Shown here piece by piece: positions 26,244 to 33,860 of a stretch of DNA of 64,000 nt. The stretch is from Bacillota bacterium. Its GTDB lineage: Bacteria; Bacillota_I; Bacilli_A; RF39; UBA660. The position numbers were made by a program, and so were the translations under genes. Positions within the stretch are counted from its first letter, which is position 1, and each line of letters begins with the position of its first letter. The notes beneath the pieces were generated by a model. It ran no database searches. It saw only the letters and a list, made by a program, of their open reading frames with translations, and was not told the DNA's origin. The stretch lies in assembly GCA_015059435.1 (NCBI GenBank), contig SVAJ01000002.1, positions 62,001 to 126,000 of the forward strand, in the 5' to 3' direction.

Positions 26244-27119
26244 ATGCAAATTTTTGAGGATTTTTGTTTATATTTAAGCAAAATAACTACTATAAATAAG
26301 AATTATATTGTTTTATTTTTATCTACAATATTTGTTTTTATAATATTTAGAATTATAAAGTTAATTGGTAAGAAATTTATTAAAAGTCAAACTAGTGGTC
26401 GAAGAGAATATATATTTAATCAAACATATCAAATTTTATTAAATATATTAGAAGTTTTAATATTACTTTCTATTTGGGATTCATATATAAAGAATTTGAT
26501 GACATTAATTAGTGTTATTTCGGCGGCAATGACTATTTCATTACGAGAACTTATTATAAATTTCTTTAGTGGATTATATATTAGAATTAAGAAGCCTTTT
26601 AAAGTAGAAGATAGAATTCAAGTAGGAGATATTCGAGGAGATGTTATGAATATATCATCACTTAATTTTGAAGTTTTGGAAATTTCTACTAAGGAAGATA
26701 ATGGACAATCTACTGGTATAGTTGTAACTTTTCCTAATTCAGTTGTATTTAATAATCCAGTTAAGAATATTAATAAGGGATTTAAATATGTTTGGAATGA
26801 GTTAAAGATTAATATTAAAATAGATGCTGATTTAGTAAAAAATAAAAAAGAATTGTATAAAATAGTTAATAGCATCGAAATAATAAAAAATATTCCAAGA
26901 AAAATGGAAAAACAAATTAGTGATATTAATACTACTAATAGAGTTTACTTTAATAAATATGAACCAATCATTTATACTAAGATTGTGGGTAATCATATAG
27001 AACTTTCACTTAGATATTTAATGCATCCTAAAAAAGCACGTTATGTAGAAAGTGTTATTTGGAATAAAATATATTTAGCTTATAAAAGTAAGAAGATAGA
27101 TTTATATATTGAAAAGTAG
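26244..27119 (+). CDS. Small-conductance mechanosensitive channel (MscS family)
   Basis: A 291-residue channel protein. Membrane helices occur at about residues 20-40, 62-82 and 85-110. The pore region runs through VISAAMTISLRELIINFFSG, followed by the beta domain start YIRIKKPFKVEDRIQVGDI and later VTFPNSVVFNNPVKN, both MscS-family signatures. It should open under membrane tension and protect against osmotic downshock. GAGGTG precedes the ATG. It is followed, 12 bases on, by two membrane protein genes that may be co-transcribed. Confidence 0.88.
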   Translation: MQIFEDFCLYLSKITTINKNYIVLFLSTIFVFIIFRIIKLIGKKFIKSQTSGRREYIFNQTYQILLNILEVLILLSIWDSYIKNLMTLISVISAAMTISLRELIINFFSGLYIRIKKPFKVEDRIQVGDIRGDVMNISSLNFEVLEISTKEDNGQSTGIVVTFPNSVVFNNPVKNINKGFKYVWNELKINIKIDADLVKNKKELYKIVNSIEIIKNIPRKMEKQISDINTTNRVYFNKYEPIIYTKIVGNHIELSLRYLMHPKKARYVESVIWNKIYLAYKSKKIDLYIEK

Positions 27120-27131
27120 GAGTTATGTTAT

Positions 27132-27977
27132 ATGAGAAAATTTGGTATTTTTATTTTAAGTAGTTTATTGTTTTTATTAGTTACAATACTTATATTTAGT
27201 ATTAATATAAAAAGAGTTGTTAATGAAAATATTATAGTTAATTTAGTTAAAACTACAGTAGTTGAAGAAAGTGTTAAATCTTTAGTTGATAGTGATGTTG
27301 CTAAGGAACAAATAGAAACAATTAAAGAAAAGTTAAAAACAAACAAAGAAGTAGATGAATTAATTGATAAATACACTAATATTACTATGGATTCTTTATC
27401 TGGTAAAGATATTGGTGATATTAATATGGAAGAAGATATTAAAAAATTTATTATAAATAATAAAGAAACAATAGAAAATGAACTTAATGTAGAATTAGAT
27501 GATAGTAAAATAGAGAAAGCTTTAGATAAAGCTAGCGAGAGTGGAGAATTATCTAAAGTTTATAAAGAAGCAATGGAAAATGCTAGATCTGATATGTCAG
27601 ATGAGGCAGTTACAGTTATGAAAATGTATAGTGAAATGATTAATTTACAATTTCAACTTTTCTTACTAGGTGGTATTGTTATACTTGTTGTACTAATAGG
27701 ATTATTAAAAGATTCAGTATATAAATGGATGATTAATTTAGGAGTTGTTTCATTAATAGCTGGTATTATAAATACAGTTTTATTTGCATTATTCTCAGTA
27801 TTTATGAAACTATCATTAAGTAGTGTTAAAACTTCTGTAAATATAAGTATTTATGATAATATTATTATACCAGTAGGAGTAGTTGTTTTATCAATTATAT
27901 TACTAATAGTATATAGTATAATAAATAAGAAATTTAAAGAAGAAGATGAAGAAGTAGAGGTGTTAGAAGATGAGTAA
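27132..27977 (+). CDS. Membrane protein of unknown function
   Basis: A 281-residue protein. One membrane helix (residues about 5-25) leads to an external, charged, helical region of about 140 residues, and then three more hydrophobic helices (about 175-260) and an acidic tail (KEEDEEVEVLEDE). The topology resembles some stress-related membrane proteins, but I know no family match. The gene overlaps the next by 8 bases, suggesting translational coupling. Confidence 0.6.
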   Translation: MRKFGIFILSSLLFLLVTILIFSINIKRVVNENIIVNLVKTTVVEESVKSLVDSDVAKEQIETIKEKLKTNKEVDELIDKYTNITMDSLSGKDIGDINMEEDIKKFIINNKETIENELNVELDDSKIEKALDKASESGELSKVYKEAMENARSDMSDEAVTVMKMYSEMINLQFQLFLLGGIVILVVLIGLLKDSVYKWMINLGVVSLIAGIINTVLFALFSVFMKLSLSSVKTSVNISIYDNIIIPVGVVVLSIILLIVYSIINKKFKEEDEEVEVLEDE

Positions 27978-28233
27978 GAGTACATTAGAAGAAAGAGTAG
28001 ATAATATAGAGGCTAGAAATAAAAGAGTAGAATTAGATAAGAAGTGGGAGACTTCTTGGACTAGAAAAATATTAATAGCAGTATTAACATATGTTGTGGT
28101 AGTTACATACTCAGTATTAATTAAGAAGACTAGTAGTGTGTTTTTATCATCACTAGTTCCAGTTATGGGTTTTGTTTTATCTACATTATCTCTTAGATTA
28201 GCTAGAAGAGTATGGGAAAAAGTAATTCTATAA
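27970..28233 (+). CDS. Small membrane protein with N-terminal coiled coil
   Basis: An 87-residue product. A short coiled-coil start (TLEERVDNIEARNKRVELDK) is followed by two hydrophobic helices (about 34-50 and 57-73). Similar small proteins appear in many Bacillota genomes as uncharacterised. It overlaps the upstream membrane protein gene by 8 bases. A hairpin (ATAGAATTA-type) and T run follow its stop. Confidence 0.6.
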   Translation: MSKSTLEERVDNIEARNKRVELDKKWETSWTRKILIAVLTYVVVVTYSVLIKKTSSVFLSSLVPVMGFVLSTLSLRLARRVWEKVIL

Positions 28234-28261
28234 TTTATAGAATTATTTTTTTTATAATTTA

Positions 28262-28288
28262 TTAGCACTCTTAATTGACATCTGCTAA
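28262..28288 (+). promoter_or_regulatory. CIRCE-like operator at the htpG promoter
   Basis: TTAGCACTC, nine bases, ATCTGCTAA: the left arm is perfect and the right arm has two mismatches to GAGTGCTAA. It overlaps the promoter TTGACA (28275-28280), 17-base spacer, TATAAC (28298-28303). A further AGTGCTA at 28293 may add affinity. It is weaker than the clpB site, so HrcA control of htpG may be looser. Confidence 0.7.
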
Positions 28289-28336
28289 AGTAAGTGCTAT
28301 AACTAATATGTGGATAATTTTAAGGAGAGTGAAATT

Positions 28337-30217
28337 ATGAAGAAAAAAGAATTTAAATCAGAATCAAAGAGATTATTAGATTTAATGATTAATTCAATTT
28401 ATACAAATAAAGATATATTTTTAAGAGAATTAATTTCTAATGCAAGTGATGCACTTGATAAATTATATTATAGATCTTTAACAGATAAAGATATTAAAAT
28501 TGATAAAGATGATTTAGAAATAAATATCTCTTTTGATAAAGAAAAACGTATGATAGTTATTAGTGATACTGGATGTGGTATGACTAAAGAAGAGTTAGAA
28601 AATAACTTAGGTACTATTGCGAAGAGTGGTTCTTTAGCTTTTAAAGAAAAAATGACTAAAGAAGAAAAAGTTGATATTATTGGACAATTTGGAGTAGGAT
28701 TTTATAGTGCTTTTATGGTTAGTGATGGTATAGAAGTTGTATCTAAATCTGTAGATAGTGATAAAGCTTATAGATGGTTTTCTGAAGGAGTAGATGGTTA
28801 TACTGTTGAAGAAGCAGATAAAGATGATATAGGTACTGTTATTTCTATTCATATTAAGAATGATACTGATGAAGAAAATTATAGTGAGTATTTAGATGAG
28901 TATAAATTAAAGAGTTTAATTAAAAAATATTCAGATTATATTTCATATCCAATAAAGATGGAAGTTACTAAACATGAACTTGTTGATGAAAAAGAAAATA
29001 AGTATGAAGATATTAAAGAGATAGATACTATTAATAGTATGATTCCTTTATGGAAAAAATCTAAAAATGAAGTAAGTGAAGAAGAGTATGATAATTTCTA
29101 TATGGATAAATTTAATGATTATGATAAACCATTAAAAGTAATAGCTTCTTCAGTAGAAGGAATTACTTCATATAGATCACTTTTATTTATACCAGCACAT
29201 GCTCCATATGATTTTTATAATAAAGATTATGAAAAAGGATTAAGTTTATATACTAGTGGAGTATTAATAATGGATAAATGTAGTGATTTACTACCTGATT
29301 ATTTTAGTTTTGTTAAAGGTGTTGTAGATACTGAGGATTTATCTTTAAATATTTCTAGAGAGATATTACAAAAATCGCATAGTTTAGGATTAATTGCCAA
29401 GAATATTGAATCTAAGATACGTAGAGAATTGGAATCTATGTTAAAAGAAGATAGAGAGAAATATGAAGAGTTCTTTAAAACTTTTGGAGTACAGTTAAAA
29501 TATGGTGTTTATAATAATTTTGGTCAAGATAAGGAAAAACTTCAAGATTTAGTTATGTTCTATTCTTCTAAGAAAGAAAAATTGATTACTTTAGGTGAGT
29601 ATGTTGATAATATGAAAGAAGATCAAAAGAGTATTTATTATGCTGTTGGTTCTTCTATAGCTAAGATTGATTTATTACCGCAAGTAGAGCAAGTAAAAGA
29701 CAAAGATTATGATATTCTATATTTAACTGATTATGTAGATGAGTTTGCAATTACTGCTATTCAATCATATAATGAGAAAAAATTTATGAATGTTGAAAGT
29801 GAAAGCTTAGATTTAGAAACAGAAGAAGAAAAAAATAAAACAAATAAATTAAATGAAGATAATTCTAATTTATTAAAAGATATGAAAGAAGAAATAGGAG
29901 AGGTTAGTGAAGTTAGATTTACTAATAAATTAAAATCTCATCCTGTATGTTTAACTACTAAAGGTGATGTATCAATTGAAATGCAAAAAGTATTTGATGC
30001 TATGCCTAATGAACTTGGTATTAAGGCAGAAATGATTTTAGAAATTAATGAAGAACATCCTATTGCTAATAAATTACAAGATTTATATAAAACTGATAAA
30101 GATGAGTTTATTAAGTATACTAAGATTTTGTATAGTGAAGCTAAAATAATAGCTGGTCTTCCACTTGATAATCCTACAGAAATATCTAATTTAATCTGTG
30201 AGGTTATTTCTAAATAG
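28337..30217 (+). CDS. htpG: Hsp90-family chaperone HtpG
   Basis: A 626-residue chaperone. The GHKL ATPase domain shows FLRELISNASDALDK, SDTGCGMT, GTIAKSG and GQFGVGFYSAFMV; the middle domain has RSLLFIPAHAP, GVVDTEDLSLNISRE and the dimerisation domain HPIANKL. Length is that of ordinary bacterial HtpG. ATG 28337 follows AAGGAG; an open frame extends upstream through the promoter and was rejected. It acts as a dimer in protein folding under stress. A terminator lies near 30225-30250. Confidence 0.95.
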   Translation: MKKKEFKSESKRLLDLMINSIYTNKDIFLRELISNASDALDKLYYRSLTDKDIKIDKDDLEINISFDKEKRMIVISDTGCGMTKEELENNLGTIAKSGSLAFKEKMTKEEKVDIIGQFGVGFYSAFMVSDGIEVVSKSVDSDKAYRWFSEGVDGYTVEEADKDDIGTVISIHIKNDTDEENYSEYLDEYKLKSLIKKYSDYISYPIKMEVTKHELVDEKENKYEDIKEIDTINSMIPLWKKSKNEVSEEEYDNFYMDKFNDYDKPLKVIASSVEGITSYRSLLFIPAHAPYDFYNKDYEKGLSLYTSGVLIMDKCSDLLPDYFSFVKGVVDTEDLSLNISREILQKSHSLGLIAKNIESKIRRELESMLKEDREKYEEFFKTFGVQLKYGVYNNFGQDKEKLQDLVMFYSSKKEKLITLGEYVDNMKEDQKSIYYAVGSSIAKIDLLPQVEQVKDKDYDILYLTDYVDEFAITAIQSYNEKKFMNVESESLDLETEEEKNKTNKLNEDNSNLLKDMKEEIGEVSEVRFTNKLKSHPVCLTTKGDVSIEMQKVFDAMPNELGIKAEMILEINEEHPIANKLQDLYKTDKDEFIKYTKILYSEAKIIAGLPLDNPTEISNLICEVISK

Positions 30218-30304
30218 AATTTAAAAAGATTAGGAAACTAGTCTTTTTTTGTTTAAAAATAATTAATTAATGTTATAATTAATAATAGGAAAGGGTGTTG
30301 AGAT

Positions 30305-31087
30305 ATGAAATTAGATGGAAAAGTAGCTATTGTTACTGGAGGAGCTATGGGAAATGGTTTAGGAGTTGTTAAAACATTTCTAAAATATGGAGCTCATGTA
30401 GTAATTATTGATTATTCAGATAAGTTAGTTAATACTTTACAAGAATTAAATAATTCTAATGTATTAGGATATAAGGCTGATATTAGAGATGCTAATATGT
30501 TACAGGCTATTGTTAATGATGTAGTGGCTAAGAAGGGTAAAATTGATATTTTAGTTAATAATGCTGGTATTGCTAAATTAGATACTTTTGTTAATATGAC
30601 TGATGAAGTAAGGGATACTCATTTTGATATTAATATAAAGGGTACTTGGAATATGACTAAAGCGGTTGCACCTATTATGATTAAAAATAATTATGGTAAG
30701 ATTGTTAATTTATCAAGTGTAACAGGACCTATGGTAGCTGATAGTGGAGAAGTTGCTTATGCTACTACAAAAGCAGCACTTTTAGGATTTACTAAATCTT
30801 TAGCTATGGAACTTGTAAAAAATAATATTACTGTAAATGCTATAATGCCAGGATATATTATGACACCTATGGTAGAAGGTATTGCACTTGATACTAATCC
30901 AAATGATCCACAAAGTGTTATTAATGGAATAGCAGCAGGTATTCCGATGGGAAGACTTGGTACTATTGAAGAGTTAGGAGAGTTAGCAGCTTTTTTAGCT
31001 AGTGATGAGTCTAGTTATATAACAGGACAAGGTATTGTTATAGATGGAGCATCTACATTGCCAGAAACAAGAAGTGTAGGAGTATAG
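30305..31087 (+). CDS. Short-chain dehydrogenase/reductase
   Basis: A 260-residue Rossmann enzyme: TGGAMGNGLG nucleotide loop, NNAG, NLSSVTG with the catalytic Ser, YATTKAA with Tyr and Lys, and a C-terminal end GQGIVIDGAST. An acidic residue after strand 2 (VVIIDYSD) favours NAD. Substrate unknown; 3-oxoacyl-ACP, diacetyl/acetoin or sugar-alcohol reduction are possible. It lies ten bases before the phosphoketolase gene, so it probably supplies redox balance for that pathway. Confidence 0.85.
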   Translation: MKLDGKVAIVTGGAMGNGLGVVKTFLKYGAHVVIIDYSDKLVNTLQELNNSNVLGYKADIRDANMLQAIVNDVVAKKGKIDILVNNAGIAKLDTFVNMTDEVRDTHFDINIKGTWNMTKAVAPIMIKNNYGKIVNLSSVTGPMVADSGEVAYATTKAALLGFTKSLAMELVKNNITVNAIMPGYIMTPMVEGIALDTNPNDPQSVINGIAAGIPMGRLGTIEELGELAAFLASDESSYITGQGIVIDGASTLPETRSVGV

Positions 31088-31097
31088 AGGAGGAAAT

Positions 31098-33434
31098 ATG
31101 GCAACATTATCAAAAAAAGAATTAAACAAAATGAATAAATATTTTAATGCATTAAATTATTTGTCAGTAGCACAACTTTATTTGCTTGATAATCCACTAC
31201 TTAGAAGAAAACTTACTATTAATGATGTTAAACCTAATGTAGTAGGACATTGGGGTACTGCTCCAGGACAAAATTTTATTTACATGCATTTAAATAGAGT
31301 TATAAAAAAGAATAATTTAAAAATGATTTATATATCAGGACCAGGTCATGGTGGACAGGCTATGGTTGCAAATAATTATTTAGAGGGAGTATATTCTAAG
31401 TTTTATCCTGAAATAACAGAAGATGAAGCAGGACTTAAAAAATTATGTAAGCAATTTAGTTTCCCAGGAGGAATATCTTCACATGTGGCACCTGAGACAC
31501 CAGGATCTATTCATGAAGGTGGAGAACTTGGATATAGTTTAGCTCATGCCGCAGGAGCAGTACTTGATAATAAAGATTTAATTGCAGCTTGTGTAGTAGG
31601 AGATGGAGAAGCTGAAACTGGTCCACTTGCGACTAGTTGGCATATTAATAAATTTTTAAATAAGAAAACAGATGGAGTTGTTTTACCAATACTTCATAGA
31701 AATGGCTATAAGATTGCTAATCCAACAATCTTTGGAAGAATGAGCAATGATGAATTAGAAGATTTCTTCTATGGATATGGATGGAAACCTTATTTTGTAA
31801 GTGGTAAAGATCCATTAAAGATGCATGAAGAAATGGCTAAGACTATGGATAAAGTAATTAATGAAATTGAAAAAGTTAGGGCTAAAGGTACTGGACTTTA
31901 TCCAATGATAGTTTTAACTACTCCGAAGGGATGGACTGGTCCTAAAGAAGTAGAAGGTAAGAAAGTAGAAGGTAGCTTTAGAGCACATCAAGTACCTATT
32001 CCTATAACTCGTGAAAATCCAGAAAATTTAGGAATGCTTGAAAAATGGTTAAAGAGTTATCATCCAGAAGAATTATTTGATGAAAAAGGAAAACTTATTA
32101 AGGAATTAAAAGAGTTATGTCCAACACCATCTAAGTGTATGGGAGCATCAAGTTATGCTAATGGTGGATTATTGTTAAAAGATATTGTAACTCCTAATTG
32201 GGAAGATTATACATTAGATATTAAAAATCCAGGAGATAGAGTTGCTCAAGATACTATGGAGTTGGGTAATTATATTAGAGATGTATTTACTTTAAATAAA
32301 GATAATAAAAACTTTAGATACTTTGGACCTGATGAAGCTTTATCTAATAGATTTAATCATACATTTGAAGTTGAAAACAGAACGTGGAATTATAAGACTT
32401 TAAAGACTGATGAATATTTATCTGAAAATGGTAGAGTAATGGATTCATATCTTTCTGAACATTTATGTCAAGGTATGTTGGAAGGATATTTACTTACTGG
32501 TAGACATGGATTTATTCATAGTTATGAAGCTTTTGTTAGAATTGTTGATTCTATGGCATCACAACATGCTAAATGGTTAAAAGTTACTAATGATATTGCT
32601 TGGAGAGCACCTATTGCTTCACTTAATTATTTATTAGTATCTCATGTGTTCCAACAAGATCATAATGGATATACTCATCAAGATCCAGGGTTTTTAAATC
32701 ATTTAGTTACTAAGAAAGCTGATGTAGTAAGATTTTATTTACCACCAGATACTAATTGTTTACTTTCTTGTTTTGATCATTGTATTAAAACAAAGAATTA
32801 TATAAATGTAATAGTTGCTTCTAAACATCCACGTCCACAATGGTTGACTAAATCCCAAGCAAAAGCACATTGTACTAAAGGATTAGGTGTATGGGAATTT
32901 GCAAGTAATGATGAAGGTAATCCAGATGTTATTATGGCTTGTTGTGGAGAAACTCCAACATTAGAAACATTAGCTGCTGTTGATATATTAAGAAATGCAG
33001 TTAAAGGAATTAAGATTAGAGTTGTTAATGTTGTTGATTTAATGAAATTACAATCAGATACAACACATCCACATGGTATGACTGATTTAGAGTATGATAA
33101 GATTTTTACTAAAGATAAACCAATTATATTTAACTTCCATGGTTATCCATCATTAATTCATCAATTAACATATAGAAGACAAAACCGAAATTTACATGTA
33201 CATGGGTATAAAGAAGAAGGTACAATTACTACAACTTTTGATATTAGAGTACAAAATGAAATAGATAGATTCCATTTAGTAATTTCTGCTCTTAATGAAA
33301 TACCAAGATATAAAAAGAATGCTAAAGTTTTAATAGATTGGTGTAATGATATGTTAAAACAACATGAAGCATATATAAAAGAGTATGGTGAAGATATGCC
33401 ATATATTAGAAATTGGAAATGGCCAAAAAAATAA
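31098..33434 (+). CDS. xfp: Xylulose-5-phosphate/fructose-6-phosphate phosphoketolase
   Basis: A 778-residue thiamine-diphosphate enzyme that splits xylulose-5-P (and often fructose-6-P) to acetyl-phosphate. Motifs: GHWGTAPGQNF, SGPGHGGQA, FSFPGGISSHVAPETPGSIH in part, HEGGELGYSL, the ThDP-binding GDGEAETGPLA, later SYEAF and HQDPGFLNH. Length matches the family. GAGGAGG precedes the ATG. It suggests that sugar breakdown uses a phosphoketolase shunt giving acetyl-P and ATP. The preceding SDR gene is in the same transcript; the terminator at about 33435-33463 (AAACTATTGAT/ATTAATAGTTT) ends it. Confidence 0.95.
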   Translation: MATLSKKELNKMNKYFNALNYLSVAQLYLLDNPLLRRKLTINDVKPNVVGHWGTAPGQNFIYMHLNRVIKKNNLKMIYISGPGHGGQAMVANNYLEGVYSKFYPEITEDEAGLKKLCKQFSFPGGISSHVAPETPGSIHEGGELGYSLAHAAGAVLDNKDLIAACVVGDGEAETGPLATSWHINKFLNKKTDGVVLPILHRNGYKIANPTIFGRMSNDELEDFFYGYGWKPYFVSGKDPLKMHEEMAKTMDKVINEIEKVRAKGTGLYPMIVLTTPKGWTGPKEVEGKKVEGSFRAHQVPIPITRENPENLGMLEKWLKSYHPEELFDEKGKLIKELKELCPTPSKCMGASSYANGGLLLKDIVTPNWEDYTLDIKNPGDRVAQDTMELGNYIRDVFTLNKDNKNFRYFGPDEALSNRFNHTFEVENRTWNYKTLKTDEYLSENGRVMDSYLSEHLCQGMLEGYLLTGRHGFIHSYEAFVRIVDSMASQHAKWLKVTNDIAWRAPIASLNYLLVSHVFQQDHNGYTHQDPGFLNHLVTKKADVVRFYLPPDTNCLLSCFDHCIKTKNYINVIVASKHPRPQWLTKSQAKAHCTKGLGVWEFASNDEGNPDVIMACCGETPTLETLAAVDILRNAVKGIKIRVVNVVDLMKLQSDTTHPHGMTDLEYDKIFTKDKPIIFNFHGYPSLIHQLTYRRQNRNLHVHGYKEEGTITTTFDIRVQNEIDRFHLVISALNEIPRYKKNAKVLIDWCNDMLKQHEAYIKEYGEDMPYIRNWKWPKK

Positions 33435-33477
33435 GAAACTATTGATTAATAGTTTCTTTTTGAATGTAAACCAGTAG

Positions 33478-33506
33478 TTGTGCATCAAACATTTATTTGA
33501 TATACT
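33478..33506 (+). promoter_or_regulatory. Promoter of the toxin mRNA
   Basis: TTGTGC at 33478-33483, a 17-base spacer, TATACT at 33501-33506. The transcript would begin near 33513, giving a leader of about 56 bases. Confidence 0.65.
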
Positions 33507-33568
33507 TGTTTTAGGAATATTTAACAGTTGGGTGCTTGCCTACTTTCATAAGAAAGGAGGCTGATAAT

Positions 33569-33652
33569 ATGTATAAGAAAGATTTTTTGATTCTTTCTTT
33601 TATTATAATTATTTTCTTACATATAGCCTTACTTTTTACATTAGTAAAATAG
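33569..33652 (+). CDS. Small hydrophobic peptide, putative type I toxin
   Basis: A 27-residue peptide (MYKKDFLILSF, then an Ile/Leu/Phe-rich helix ending in FTLVK) with a very strong SD (AAAGGAGG at 33554-33560). Short N-terminal lysines and one membrane helix match peptides of the TxpA/BsrG/Fst kind, which disturb the membrane. The mRNA leader segment GTTGGGTGCTTGCC (around 33528) can pair with GGGCAAGTACTCAAC near the 3' end, a 5'-3' long-range fold also known in such toxin mRNAs. An antisense promoter points into its 3' region. The peptide's sequence matches no family member I can name. Toxicity is inferred. Confidence 0.7.
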   Translation: MYKKDFLILSFIIIIFLHIALLFTLVK

Positions 33653-33659
33653 TTAACTA

Positions 33660-33775
33660 TATAAGAAAATAGCACTCAATCTAACAGGATTAAGTGCTTA
33701 ACCAATTATTGGGCAAGTACTCAACTTTGCGATGTTAAGTATTCCCTTTTTTATTGTATGCAAGTTTCCTTGACA
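33660..33775 (-). ncRNA. Antisense RNA, putative type I antitoxin
   Basis: On the minus strand a perfect promoter, TTGACA (33809-33804), 17-base spacer and TATTAT (33786-33781), should start RNA near 33775. A hairpin at 33698-33671 (AGCACTTAATC/GATTGAGTGCT with one wobble) followed by TTTTCTT would end it near 33660, so the RNA is about 115 bases. It overlaps the 3' end of the toxin mRNA, including that mRNA's terminator near 33715-33752, the layout of txpA/ratA and bsrG/SR4. Confidence 0.65.
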
Positions 33776-33802
33776 TATTCATAATATCACATCTCGGTTT
33801 GA

Positions 33803-33831
33803 TTGTCAAAATGGTAGGTTAATGCTATAAT
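33803..33831 (+). promoter_or_regulatory. Promoter of the 33861 gene, sharing its -35 with the antitoxin promoter
   Basis: TTGTCA at 33803-33808, a 17-base spacer and TATAAT at 33826-33831. The -35 overlaps, by five of six bases, the minus-strand TTGACA (33804-33809) of the antisense RNA because TTGTCAA/TTGACAA is a near-palindrome. The two promoters cannot both be occupied at once. Confidence 0.8.
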
Positions 33832-33860
33832 CATTATAGTAAAAAAATGGAGTTGATAAT

